Shown piece by piece: positions 1 through 7,774 of a DNA stretch of 14,919 bases. The notes beneath the pieces were generated by a model, which had not been told where the DNA came from, ran no database searches, and saw only the letters and a program-made list of their open reading frames with translations. The stretch comes from an uncultured Pseudogracilibacillus sp. (lineage in GTDB: Bacteria; Bacillota; Bacilli; Bacillales; Amphibacillaceae), in NCBI GenBank assembly GCA_937974845.1, contig CALJVC010000059.1, forward strand, positions 1 through 14,919, given 5' to 3'. A program made the position numbers and the translations under genes. How positions within the stretch are numbered: position 1 is the stretch's first letter; every line of letters begins with the position of its first letter.

Positions 1-223
1 TCTTTTTTTATTTATTTCTCATAATAAAGTGAGGAAAATTTTTAACTAATTTTTTAGCAAATAAGAACGATCAACATAGTATATTATAGATTTTTACTAG
101 CATCGATTCTCAATAACACCTATAAAAACTGATTATCAATTGCCAATATTTAAATGATAAAGGTATGCATCCGCTCCTTATAAGCAAGAAATATAGCTAT
201 TTTAAGCTTTTTGCTCAAACTTG

Positions 224-254
224 TTGACATTTAAAACGATTATGATATTATAAT
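224..254 (+). promoter_or_regulatory. katA promoter (sigma-A type)
   Basis: A perfect -35 hexamer TTGACA lies at 224-229. Two -10 candidates follow: TATTAT at 246-251 (16-base spacer) and TATAAT at 249-254 (19-base spacer). The first has the better spacing and the second the better sequence. The 223 bases upstream are very AT-rich and hold no gene or clear structure that I can see. A leader of about 50 bases precedes the catalase start. Confidence 0.7.
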
Positions 255-262
255 AATTACAA
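248..262 (+). promoter_or_regulatory. PerR box overlapping the katA -10 region
   Basis: TTATAATAATTACAA matches the Bacillus PerR operator TTATAATNATTATAA at 13 of 14 defined positions; the one mismatch is C for T in the second half-site. It covers the -10 element, where a bound repressor would block transcription. PerR is the metal-dependent peroxide sensor that represses katA in Bacillus, so peroxide induction of this catalase is the natural reading. PerR itself is not in the window. The box is AT-rich and a chance match is possible, but its position in front of a catalase makes that unlikely. Confidence 0.75.
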
Positions 263-307
263 ATAAGAAATTATTTTAATGTGAAATTTCTCGGAGGTGC
301 TCTTCTA

Positions 308-1789
308 ATGAGTGATCAAAAGAAAAAAATGACAACAGCAGCAGGTATGCCAGTGTATAATAACCAGGATGTATTAACAGCCGGACGTCGGGGACCAATG
401 TTACTTCAAGACATTTGGTTTATTGAAAAACTAGCTCACTTTGACCGTGAAGTTATTCCGGAACGTCGTATGCATGCTAAGGGTTCTGGTGCGTTTGGTA
501 CATTTACAGTGACAAATGATATTACAAAATATACGAAAGCGAAAATTTTCTCAGAAGTAGGTAAGAAAACAGATATGTTCGCCCGATTTTCAACGGTAGC
601 TGGGGAGCGAGGCGCTGCAGACGCCGAGCGAGATATTCGAGGCTTTGCCTTAAAGTTTTATACAGAAGAAGGTAACTGGGATCTAGTAGGAAACAACACA
701 CCGGTATTTTTCCACCGAGATCCATTAAAGTTCCCTGATTTAAACCGGGCAGTTAAGCGGGACCCAAGAACAAACATGCGTTCAGCGAACAACCAGTGGG
801 ATTTCTGGACTTCTCTCCCAGAAGCTTTACACCAAGTTACTATTACTATGAGTGACCGTGGAATTCCAAAGTCCTACCGTCATATGCACGGCTTCGGTAG
901 CCATACCTACAGCATGATCAATGCCGATAATGAACGAGTATGGGTCAAGTTCCACTTCCGGACAGAACAAGGTATTGAGAATTTAACGAATGAAGAAGCT
1001 CAAGCTATAATTGCGAAAGACCGCGAGTCCCATCAGCGTGATCTCTATGAAAGTATTGAAAATGGCGACTATCCAAGATGGAGAATGTATATTCAAGTAA
1101 TGACGGAAGAAGAGGCTGAAAAGATGCCATATAATCCTTTCGATTTAACGAAAGTATGGTATAAGAAAGATTTTCCATTAATTGAAGTAGGGATTATGGA
1201 ATTAAATCGAAATCCAGAAAACTACTTCCAAGATGTAGAGCAAGCTGCCTTTTCACCAGCAAATATTGTACCGGGTATCGGTTTTTCACCGGACCGTATG
1301 TTACAAGGACGTCTCTTCTCCTATGGGGATACTCAGCGTTATCGTTTAGGGGTTAACCACCACCAGATTCCAGTAAACGCTCCTCGTTGTCCCGTCCATA
1401 GCTACCACCGGGATGGACAGATGCGCGTAGATGGTAACCAAGGAAGTCTTCTACACTATAACCCTAACAGCTATGGTGAGTGGGAGGATCATCAGGAGTT
1501 AATGGAGCCACCATTAAAATTAGAAGGCGATGCCATGCACTATAACTTCCGTGAAGATGACGATAATTATTATGAACAACCAGGCAAGCTCTTTAATTTA
1601 ATGACAGCGGACGAACAAGAGCGTCTGTTTAAAAACACAGCGGAGGATTTCGCAGAGGCTGAAGAGTTTATTAAGATTCGCCATATTATTAACTGTTATA
1701 AGGCTGACCCAGCTTATGGTGAAGGAGTTGCCCGAGCAGCAGGAATTCCGATGAGTAAGGTAGAAGCTGCAATGGCAGAACAAAAGTAA
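308..1789 (+). CDS. katA: Monofunctional haem catalase KatA
   Basis: Breaks hydrogen peroxide down to water and oxygen in the cytoplasm. The 493-residue length fits the small-subunit, clade-3-type catalases. The distal-site His is H56 in RRMHAKGSGAFG, the catalytic Asn lies in VGNNTPVFF (about 127-135), and the proximal haem-ligand Tyr is Y339 in RLFSYGDTQRYRLG. The C-terminal segment is the short type without a flavodoxin-like extension. The ATG at 308 is chosen because GGAGG at 293-297 lies ten bases upstream; a GTG nine codons earlier, at 281, has no ribosome site. It is a single gene between its own promoter and a terminator shared with the convergent EamA gene. A PerR box overlaps the promoter, predicting peroxide induction. 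FFHRDP stands where many relatives have FFIRDP, a minor change. The family call is very secure. Confidence 0.97.
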   Translation: MSDQKKKMTTAAGMPVYNNQDVLTAGRRGPMLLQDIWFIEKLAHFDREVIPERRMHAKGSGAFGTFTVTNDITKYTKAKIFSEVGKKTDMFARFSTVAGERGAADAERDIRGFALKFYTEEGNWDLVGNNTPVFFHRDPLKFPDLNRAVKRDPRTNMRSANNQWDFWTSLPEALHQVTITMSDRGIPKSYRHMHGFGSHTYSMINADNERVWVKFHFRTEQGIENLTNEEAQAIIAKDRESHQRDLYESIENGDYPRWRMYIQVMTEEEAEKMPYNPFDLTKVWYKKDFPLIEVGIMELNRNPENYFQDVEQAAFSPANIVPGIGFSPDRMLQGRLFSYGDTQRYRLGVNHHQIPVNAPRCPVHSYHRDGQMRVDGNQGSLLHYNPNSYGEWEDHQELMEPPLKLEGDAMHYNFREDDDNYYEQPGKLFNLMTADEQERLFKNTAEDFAEAEEFIKIRHIINCYKADPAYGEGVARAAGIPMSKVEAAMAEQK

Positions 1790-1800
1790 AAAAAGCTTAA

Positions 1801-1840
1801 AAATCGGGAGCAACAAAAATTTGTTGCTCCCGATTTATTT
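1801..1840. terminator. Bidirectional terminator between katA and the EamA gene
   Basis: The arms 1801-1817 and 1820-1836 form a perfect inverted repeat with the core TCGGGAGCAACA / TGTTGCTCCCGA. On the plus strand it is followed by ATTTATTTTAT. On the minus strand it is followed by TTTTTAAGC and a run of seven T. It therefore can end both convergent genes, katA (stop at 1789) and the permease gene (stop at 1856). Confidence 0.88.
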
Positions 1841-1855
1841 TATAGAAACGGAAAT

Positions 1856-2761
1856 TTATTTCGAAATCGTTACTTGTTTTTTTCTAGTTGTGCTAACGAT
1901 AAAGAGGAAGAGACCAGCAATAATAATCGTTCCTCCTAGCCACTGGCTAGCCGTTACCTTTTCCCCTAGGATAATGTAGGCTAAGGCCGTCGCACCTATA
2001 GGCTCAAAGACGATAGCCATGGAAATCGTTGCGCTACTGAGCCAACGTAAAGCCCAATTAAATAAGGTATGGCCTAAAAAGGTCGGGACAATAGCGAGTA
2101 AAATAAACCAGAGCCAGTGATCCCAAGCATAGCCGGTAAAGTCATTTTGAAGAAATAAATTATAAACGAGTAAGGTTAAGGCACTAATAGTATAGACGAT
2201 AAAGGTGTAAGTCATTAAAGATAACCTACGACGTAACTGTTGTCCTAGTAAAAAGTAAGCTGTAACCGTTACTGCCCCAAGTAGGGCAAGAATATCTCCT
2301 AAGAGGGCTAGACCGCTTACTTGGAAGTCGCCCCATCCGATAATGAAACTTCCGATTATTGTAATAATCATGCTCAGGATGGCGGCGAGGGAGAAACGTT
2401 CCCCAAAGAAAAAATATGTACCGATAAAAGCAAAAATCGGTTGTAAAGTAACAAGGACTACCGAGCTTGCCACGGAGGTATAATTTAATGATTCGAACCA
2501 AAGAATAAAATGTAAGGCTAGAAATATACCGGAAATGGAAGTTAAGATCCAATCCCGTCGTGTCACTTCTTTCAATTCCTCTTTATACTTCCATACAATG
2601 GAAGGTAACATAAATAAAGAGGCAAAAGCTAAACGATAAAAGGCGATAATACCAGCCGGTGCGTCGGAGGCAAGCTTTACAAAAATCGCCGATGTCGATA
2701 CTCCGATGACACCGATAATGACTGCAATATAAGGGTTAAAGGGTGGAAATCGCAAGGTCAT
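1856..2761 (-). CDS. EamA-family (DMT superfamily) permease
   Basis: A predicted inner-membrane carrier of 301 residues. About ten hydrophobic segments form two similar five-helix halves (roughly 10-140 and 150-285), as usual for the drug/metabolite transporter superfamily. Typical landmarks are ISxFYRL-like text near residues 38-45 (IIAFYRL) in the first half and EPIGATALAYIILGE at 253-267 in the second. Substrates vary within the family (amino acids, metabolites, drugs) and cannot be read from sequence. The start is uncertain. The ATG at 2761 sits only two bases after AAAGGAG. A TTG two codons later would have better spacing. An ATG 19 codons earlier, at 2818, has no ribosome site and would add a hydrophilic tail. 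The gene is divergent from cshA and convergent with katA. Confidence 0.88.
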   Translation of the reverse strand: MTLRFPPFNPYIAVIIGVIGVSTSAIFVKLASDAPAGIIAFYRLAFASLFMLPSIVWKYKEELKEVTRRDWILTSISGIFLALHFILWFESLNYTSVASSVVLVTLQPIFAFIGTYFFFGERFSLAAILSMIITIIGSFIIGWGDFQVSGLALLGDILALLGAVTVTAYFLLGQQLRRRLSLMTYTFIVYTISALTLLVYNLFLQNDFTGYAWDHWLWFILLAIVPTFLGHTLFNWALRWLSSATISMAIVFEPIGATALAYIILGEKVTASQWLGGTIIIAGLFLFIVSTTRKKQVTISK

Positions 2762-2849
2762 GTCTCCTTTACAATACATTTTGAAGCGTAAAAAGTTATG
2801 TTCTTCAAAAGGATCCATAAGTAATTTTAATCGGTACTAACACCTATCA

Positions 2850-2879
2850 TTTATACTTCTAAAGACAACAAAAGTGTAA
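2850..2879 (-). promoter_or_regulatory. Probable promoter of the EamA permease gene
   Basis: On the minus strand a -35-like TTACAC (2879-2874) and a -10-like TATAAA (2855-2850) are 18 bases apart. This would give a leader of about 80 bases to the preferred start. The match is moderate. Confidence 0.45.
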
Positions 2880-2886
2880 CTTAATA

Positions 2887-2916
2887 TGGTAACCGATGCA
2901 ACCTTTATGATATACT
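2887..2916 (+). promoter_or_regulatory. cshA promoter with extended -10
   Basis: TATACT at 2911-2916 is preceded by TG and one base (TGATATACT), forming an extended -10. A weak -35-like TGGTAA lies at 2887-2892 with an 18-base spacer. Transcription from here would give cshA a leader of about 100 bases that contains a hairpin. Confidence 0.5.
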
Positions 2917-2950
2917 ATAGCTCTATATGTATACAAGCATTGTCAAGAGG

Positions 2951-2990
2951 AAGGCAACGAGCAATCAGAAGATGAGCTGTTACCTTTTTA
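2951..2990 (+). promoter_or_regulatory. Hairpin plus T-run in the cshA leader (possible attenuator)
   Basis: AAGGCAACGAGC at 2951-2962 can pair imperfectly with GCTGTTACCTT at 2975-2985: AAGG/CCTT and AAC/GTT, then AGC/GCT with a small bulge. T-rich CCTTTTTAGTTTT follows directly. The structure lies between the predicted transcription start and the cshA start codon, so it could act as a leaky intrinsic terminator or as a leader structure that CshA itself might unwind. No known riboswitch or T-box motif was recognised. The regulatory role is inference. Confidence 0.4.
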
Positions 2991-3025
2991 GTTTTGAGCA
3001 TGATTTTTAAAATAAGGAGAAAAGT

Positions 3026-4471
3026 ATGGCAAGATTTAAAGAATTACAATTATCAAAAGAAGTATTACGTGCATTAGAGGAGATGGGGTTCGAAGAAGCT
3101 ACTCCGATTCAAGCGGAGACGATTCCCCAAGCGATGCAAGGAAAGGATATGATTGGACAGGCCCAGACCGGAACAGGAAAAACCGCAGCCTTTGGTATTC
3201 CAATGATTGAACAGTTTACCAAAGAGGCCTCCGCTATTCAAGGCTTAGTCGTGGCTCCAACACGGGAGCTTGCTATTCAAGTCGCTGCAGAAATCAATCG
3301 ACTCGGTCGTTATAAAGGAATCCGAGCCTTAGCGATTTTTGGGGGGCAAGAAATGGGTAGGCAAATTCGTGCTTTAAAAGACCGTCCCCAAATTGTCGTA
3401 GCTACACCTGGCCGTCTGTTAGATCATTTGAAACGACGAACCATTCGTCTAAATGGGATTCAAACCGTCGTTTTAGATGAGGCCGATGAGATGTTAAACA
3501 TGGGATTCATCGATGATATCAAGGAAATATTACAACTCGTTCCACAGAAGAGGCAAACCTTGCTTTTTTCTGCAACGATGCCGAAGGAAATCCGAGAAAT
3601 AGCTACGAACTTGATGAATCAGCCAATAGAAGTAAAAATAAAGGCGAAAGCGATGACGGTTAAAAATATCGATCAATATTTTATGGAAGTGCCAGAACGG
3701 CAAAAATTCGATACCTTGACGAATCATTTAGATATCACTACTCCAGAGTTAGCGATCGTTTTTGCCCGTACGAAAAAGCGAGTCGATGAAATAACCGACG
3801 GTCTCCAGGTGAGAGGCTTTCGCGCGGAAGGGATTCATGGCGACTTAACCCAAGGTAAACGGACAAGTGTATTAAAGAAGTTTAAGACAAAAAGGATTGA
3901 GATTTTAGTTGCGACCGATGTAGCGGCTAGAGGATTAGATATTTCCGGTGTAACTCATGTTTATAACTTCGATATCCCACAGGACCCTGAAAGTTATGTT
4001 CATCGAATCGGTCGAACTGGGCGAGCCGGACGTACCGGGGAGGCGATTTCCTTTGTGACCCCTCGGGAAATACCGCACTTACGTTTAATAGAACAAGTAA
4101 CTAAAAGTAAAATGAAACGTAGCCTACCACCGACGAATAAGGAGGCAGAAAAGGGTGTCCAGCAAGCTGCTGCAACACAGCTAGTGAAAGTGTTACAGGA
4201 TGAAGATTTAACCGATTTTAAAGAAACAGCAAGTGAATTATTAGAAGAACACGATTCGATTCGTCTTGTTGCCGCTGCTTTAAAAGTCATGACGAAGGAA
4301 AGACGGGATGTACCGGTTCGAATTTCATCGATCCAGCCAATTAGTGTTAAAACCCCTTCTAAAAATAGGGGGAAAGGGCGGAAGCGTTTTGACCGTAGGC
4401 CGTCGAAGGCATCGGCTCGGAATTACCATCGTTCGAAAAAACGTACTAGGGGGAAGCATCGCCCTTCATAA
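3026..4471 (+). CDS. cshA: DEAD-box ATP-dependent RNA helicase CshA
   Basis: ATP-driven unwinding of RNA duplexes. In Bacillus and Staphylococcus, CshA works in mRNA turnover, ribosome assembly and growth in the cold. Of 481 residues, all helicase motifs are present in order: Q motif near 20-30 (GFEEATPIQ), Walker A AQTGTGKT 46-53, PTRELA 78-83, TPGR 127-130, DEAD 151-154, SAT 182-184, ARGLDI 301-306 and HRIGRTGRAG 326-335. Residues from about 365 form the family-specific C-terminal region. It ends in a strongly basic tail (about 445-481, rich in Lys, Arg and Ser) that probably binds RNA. AAGGAG six bases before the ATG supports the start. The gene has its own leader and terminator, so it is not obviously cotranscribed with ydbS-ydbT, although the order cshA-ydbS-ydbT is conserved with B. 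subtilis. Confidence 0.96.
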   Translation: MARFKELQLSKEVLRALEEMGFEEATPIQAETIPQAMQGKDMIGQAQTGTGKTAAFGIPMIEQFTKEASAIQGLVVAPTRELAIQVAAEINRLGRYKGIRALAIFGGQEMGRQIRALKDRPQIVVATPGRLLDHLKRRTIRLNGIQTVVLDEADEMLNMGFIDDIKEILQLVPQKRQTLLFSATMPKEIREIATNLMNQPIEVKIKAKAMTVKNIDQYFMEVPERQKFDTLTNHLDITTPELAIVFARTKKRVDEITDGLQVRGFRAEGIHGDLTQGKRTSVLKKFKTKRIEILVATDVAARGLDISGVTHVYNFDIPQDPESYVHRIGRTGRAGRTGEAISFVTPREIPHLRLIEQVTKSKMKRSLPPTNKEAEKGVQQAAATQLVKVLQDEDLTDFKETASELLEEHDSIRLVAAALKVMTKERRDVPVRISSIQPISVKTPSKNRGKGRKRFDRRPSKASARNYHRSKKRTRGKHRPS

Positions 4472-4489
4472 AAATATAGTCTAGTTAAA

Positions 4490-4517
4490 GCCTCGAGTAA
4501 TCGAGGCATCTTTTTTT
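4490..4517 (+). terminator. Intrinsic terminator of cshA
   Basis: A seven-base perfect stem GCCTCGA/TCGAGGC (4490-4496 and 4501-4507) with loop GTAA is followed by ATC and seven T. It lies 18 bases after the cshA stop codon. Confidence 0.9.
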
Positions 4518-4542
4518 AAAAATTCTATAAAAAGTAGAGATT

Positions 4543-4551
4543 TGCTATAAT
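4543..4551 (+). promoter_or_regulatory. Extended -10 promoter for ydbS-ydbT
   Basis: TGCTATAAT is a perfect extended -10 element, but no good -35 is seen 16-18 bases upstream. The predicted transcription start falls only about 13 bases before the ydbS start, at the edge of the ribosome site, so the leader would be unusually short. No TGAAAC/CGTA sigma-W-type promoter is visible here, although the B. subtilis ydbST operon is described as part of the sigma-W regulon. Confidence 0.45.
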
Positions 4552-4570
4552 AAGGAAGAGGTGAAAAGCG

Positions 4571-5050
4571 ATGCGGGAACAACCGAAACATCGAATTGCC
4601 CCTGAAGTAATCCCGGCCTGGCGGATTCATGCCAGTCTCTATATGGGGGCTTATTTTATACTTCTTATCGTCCTTACAGTCCTAGCCTATGTCTTCGAAT
4701 TTTCTTATATCTATAGTATTCTTTTTTTAGTGCTAGGGCTTATATGTACATATATTTTTGTTTATTTACTTCCCTTGCTTCGGTACCGTCGCTGGCGGTA
4801 TGAAATTTTTGATCAAGAAATTTACATCCAACATGGAGTACTTATTATGAAACGAACGATTATTCCGATGCTTCGTGTCCAACATGTCGATACAGAACAG
4901 GGACCTATTTTAAAAAGATACAATTTAGCAACGGTTTCCATCTCTACGGCAGCGACGACCCATTTTATTCCTGCTTTGAAAGAAGAAGATGCCTCGGCCT
5001 TGCGCGATCGAATCTCGACCTTAGCGAGGGTGGAAGAAGATGACCTCTAA
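4571..5050 (+). CDS. ydbS: PH domain-containing membrane protein, YdbS-like
   Basis: A small membrane protein of 159 residues with two transmembrane segments (about 22-43 and 46-70), then one bacterial PH domain of the bPH_2 (DUF304) type at about 74-150. Domain landmarks are YEIFDQEIYIQHGV and TIIPMLRVQHVDTEQGPILKRYNLATVSI, the usual 'RVQHV ... G ... R ... L' pattern. The biochemical role is unknown. In B. subtilis, YdbS and YdbT together have been linked to resistance against peptides made by related bacilli. The ATG follows GAGGTG with good spacing. The last 11 bases overlap ydbT, so the two are translationally coupled and probably form one membrane complex. The symbol rests on domain content and on the position after cshA. 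Confidence 0.85.
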   Translation: MREQPKHRIAPEVIPAWRIHASLYMGAYFILLIVLTVLAYVFEFSYIYSILFLVLGLICTYIFVYLLPLLRYRRWRYEIFDQEIYIQHGVLIMKRTIIPMLRVQHVDTEQGPILKRYNLATVSISTAATTHFIPALKEEDASALRDRISTLARVEEDDL

Positions 5051-6533
5051 CCTCGAAGCAAAGTTCAGTCAGCCTCAACGTTTGCATCCAATTGCCATGG
5101 TCTTCTCCTTATTCCATACAATCAGGGAGTTAATTTTTGAAATAGGTATCGGTTTACTGCTTACGCTCAGGGAATCCTTCGTCTTTTTTGCAGTGTTCGG
5201 TATCGGTTTGTTTCTTTTTTTAATCGTTTTCAGTGTGCTCCGTTGGTATCGCTTTACTTACTATATAGAAGGGGACGAACTGCGCATTGAACAGGGGGTC
5301 TTTGTGCGCAAGAAAAGATATATCTCTATTCATCGCATCCATAAAATAGATATAACAGCGAATATATTACACCGTCCTTTTCAGCTTGTTCAAGTACAAA
5401 TTGACACGGCTAGTAATAGCGATGAAGCAGAAGTAAGTTTACGGGCGATTCGGGAGAAGGAAGCCCGGGAACTTCGTCAATTATTGCAACAGGAAAAGTC
5501 GGCAAAAGTATCTGAAGAGCCAGAACTAGAACAAACTTTCCGTCAAATTACGTGGAAGCGCCTGTTTTTTGCAGGGACTACCTCAGGAAGCGTCGGTATT
5601 ATCCTTCTTGCCCTTTTAACTTTTCTTTCTCAGATTGAGGATTTAATCCCCCGGGACTATTTCAATGTTGCTTTTCATTGGCTTGTTGGGGATGGGGGCT
5701 TTCGAATATTCGGTTTACTAGCTTTTTTTATTTTTTTGCTATGGATTTTTGGAATTGCTGGAACAATGCTTCGTTATGGTGGCTTTAGAATTGAAAAAGG
5801 TGAAAAGGAATTGTTTGTGAAAAGGGGACTTCTTGAACGAAAGGAGTTGACAATTCCTTTTGATCGTATCCAGGCGATAGGTGTCGAACAAAGCCCGATC
5901 CGCCAACCTTTTGGTTATGTGACGGTTTTTGCCGTCGTAGCGGGAGGGTCCTTTGATCAATTAGAGGAATTTCCTGTCCTTTTTCCTATGCTCCATCAAA
6001 GGGAGGTCGATGCCTTTCTTCGAGAGTTTGTGCCGGATTATAGTCATCGGTCTATTAATGCTCCTTTGCATCGTTTACCTAAAAAAAGTGTTAGTTTTTT
6101 CATTGCTAAAGCTTTAGTGTACCCCTTGCTTCTACTGTTTATTTTACTTTATTTCATACCGTCCTTATATTGGCTAGCCATCGTCTTTTTGTTAGCTAAT
6201 CTAATATTAAGTATGTTTCAGTATAAGGATTCAGGTTATCATATAAAAGGAGAAGGCTTGACTTTGCAGAGACGTTCGCTCAATAAGCTTACTCTTTATA
6301 CCAAGAAGAACCGTATCCAAGCTTTAGAAAAACGGACACATAAGCTTCAATCTCTTTTTCAAGTGGCTTCGGTTACAATTTCGTTAATCAATACCCAAGG
6401 GATGGGTTCGCATTATAGTTTAGCTCATCTTAGAGAGGAAGAAGCAAATAAAATCGCAGGCTGGTTTTCTTACCGTAAGGAAAAACCGCTGGAGAAGGAA
6501 GCCTTCGAAGTGCAAAGTGTCGATAGGACATAA
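5040..6533 (+). CDS. ydbT: PH domain-containing membrane protein, YdbT-like
   Basis: A 497-residue membrane protein with three bPH_2 repeats (about 68-147, 243-325 and 390-470) separated by paired transmembrane segments (about 20-42/44-67, 175-196/221-244 and 351-372/376-394). Each repeat shows the 'I/L-RIxxI/L' signature: YISIHRIHKIDI, LTIPFDRIQAIGVEQ and LYTKKNRIQALEKRTH. Length and triple-repeat layout match B. subtilis YdbT. The ATG lies inside the end of ydbS, with GAGGGTGG as ribosome site. It is the partner of YdbS in the membrane; molecular function is unknown, with envelope or antimicrobial-peptide tolerance suggested by B. subtilis work. No clear terminator follows, but the next gene has its own promoter. 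Confidence 0.87.
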   Translation: MTSNLEAKFSQPQRLHPIAMVFSLFHTIRELIFEIGIGLLLTLRESFVFFAVFGIGLFLFLIVFSVLRWYRFTYYIEGDELRIEQGVFVRKKRYISIHRIHKIDITANILHRPFQLVQVQIDTASNSDEAEVSLRAIREKEARELRQLLQQEKSAKVSEEPELEQTFRQITWKRLFFAGTTSGSVGIILLALLTFLSQIEDLIPRDYFNVAFHWLVGDGGFRIFGLLAFFIFLLWIFGIAGTMLRYGGFRIEKGEKELFVKRGLLERKELTIPFDRIQAIGVEQSPIRQPFGYVTVFAVVAGGSFDQLEEFPVLFPMLHQREVDAFLREFVPDYSHRSINAPLHRLPKKSVSFFIAKALVYPLLLLFILLYFIPSLYWLAIVFLLANLILSMFQYKDSGYHIKGEGLTLQRRSLNKLTLYTKKNRIQALEKRTHKLQSLFQVASVTISLINTQGMGSHYSLAHLREEEANKIAGWFSYRKEKPLEKEAFEVQSVDRT

Positions 6534-6559
6534 AAGTTGTCTGTAAGTTTAGAAATCTC

Positions 6560-6588
6560 TTTATATAGAAGGTAAAATATGATATAAT
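6560..6588 (+). promoter_or_regulatory. Promoter of the LCP gene
   Basis: A perfect extended -10, TGATATAAT (6580-6588), is combined with a -35-like TTTATA at 6560-6565 (four of six matches) and a 17-base spacer. The leader would be about 60 bases. Confidence 0.65.
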
Positions 6589-6656
6589 TTTGTCGACTTT
6601 ATAGTAAAAAAGTGTTAAAATTCTCATTTTATTGTGATACGAAAGGAATATTAAAT

Positions 6657-7604
6657 ATGGAATTGAGAACAACTAGACAAAAGCAAAAAAAGCGCAAAAA
6701 ATGGCTGAAAGGAATTCTTATTTTTATACTACTCGTCTTTTTAGCTGTCGGTGGATACGCTTTTTATTTATATCAAGAGGCAAAAAGTCTTGTTAACAAA
6801 GATATGCATAATCCCGTCGATGCCATTGATACAGCTTTAACGAAGGAGAAGTTGCGTAATACAGAGAAGTTAAATGTTTTATTACTAGGTATCGACTCTG
6901 AAGAGGATCAAATTGGCCGTTCGGATGCCATAATGATTATGCAGTTAAATCCAGCGGAAGATGAGATGAAAGTTATCAGTATTCCACGGGATACTAGGAC
7001 GGAGATCGTCGGACGTGGAAAAGAAGATAAAATTAACCACGCCTTTGCCTTCGGAGCAAATGAATGTGGTGCCCCTTGTGGAGCAAATATGTCTGTTGCT
7101 ACCGTCGAGAATTTACTCGATATAGAGATTGATTACTATGTTAGTATTAACATGAAAGGTTTAGTCGAATTAGTCGATGAACTCGGCTCAATTACAGTTG
7201 ATAATACAACTGCTTGGAACGATGGAACCTATGACTTCCCTGAAGGAATTATTGAATTAGATGGTGCGAAGACAGAAGCATACGTTCGAATGCGTAAAAA
7301 GGACCCTAAAGGTGACTTTGGGCGTACCGAGCGTCAACGTCAAGTCATCGAAGGAATTGTTCAAAAGGGAGCTTCCATTGGTAGTCTTTCTAATATTACA
7401 GGCCTGATGGGAGTATTGGGCTCAAATATGTCGACGAATATGGATTTCGACGATATGAAAATTCTCTTTACAAATTATTTTGATACGCGTAAAAACATGA
7501 CAGAATACATGTTAGAAGGGCAAGGAACGACTATTAATGGAGTGTACTATTTAATTGTTTCGGAAGAAGAGAAAGCGAAAGTACACGATATGCTTATGGA
7601 ATAA
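6657..7604 (+). CDS. LytR-CpsA-Psr (LCP) family cell-wall glycopolymer transferase
   Basis: LCP enzymes transfer lipid-linked glycopolymers such as wall teichoic acid or capsule precursors onto peptidoglycan outside the membrane. Of 315 residues, a basic cytoplasmic N-terminus (1-18) is followed by one transmembrane anchor (about 19-39) and an external LCP domain (about 72-235). Conserved phosphate-binding and catalytic positions are visible: GRSDAIMI 87-94, SIPRDT 108-113, KINHAFAFG 125-133 and DFGRTERQRQVI 220-231. An unusual CGAPC pair (Cys137, Cys141) lies just after the KINHA motif and could form a disulfide outside the cell. The ATG at 6657 follows AAAGGA with nine-base spacing; an upstream GTG at 6612 is unsupported. 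The gene is flanked by its own promoter and terminator. Which of the TagU/LytR/Psr paralogues it is cannot be decided. Confidence 0.93.
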   Translation: MELRTTRQKQKKRKKWLKGILIFILLVFLAVGGYAFYLYQEAKSLVNKDMHNPVDAIDTALTKEKLRNTEKLNVLLLGIDSEEDQIGRSDAIMIMQLNPAEDEMKVISIPRDTRTEIVGRGKEDKINHAFAFGANECGAPCGANMSVATVENLLDIEIDYYVSINMKGLVELVDELGSITVDNTTAWNDGTYDFPEGIIELDGAKTEAYVRMRKKDPKGDFGRTERQRQVIEGIVQKGASIGSLSNITGLMGVLGSNMSTNMDFDDMKILFTNYFDTRKNMTEYMLEGQGTTINGVYYLIVSEEEKAKVHDMLME

Positions 7605-7633
7605 AGGACAAGCCTACTTAATTTATCTTAGGT

Positions 7634-7665
7634 ACGGAGTTAGGTAAAATCTAACTCCGTTTTTA
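7634..7665 (+). terminator. Intrinsic terminator of the LCP gene
   Basis: A perfect ten-base stem ACGGAGTTAG/CTAACTCCGT (7634-7643 and 7651-7660) with a seven-base loop is followed by TTTTTATT. It lies 30 bases after the LCP stop codon. Confidence 0.92.
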
Positions 7666-7774
7666 TTCCCCAAATAAATAGCTAGGTACAATCTATTCTA
7701 TATCGTATCCTTATTAGCGAAAAAGTATGCTAGATATTCGTAAAGGGGAAGAGTTATATTTAATTTAAAGAGAT

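Noticed and set aside
1..223. Possible regulatory RNA or Fur-like site (TGATTATCA near 130) upstream of katA
   Set aside because: Only half-site similarity in very AT-rich DNA; no stable stem or family motif is visible.
2762..2818. Nineteen-residue extension of the EamA permease from an ATG at 2818
   Set aside because: No ribosome site is seen and the extension is hydrophilic and unlike the family; AAAGGAG lies inside it just before the preferred start.
7666..7774. Small gene or promoter between the LCP and SLC13 terminators
   Set aside because: No open frame with a ribosome site and no paired -35/-10; it looks like a plain spacer between convergent units.
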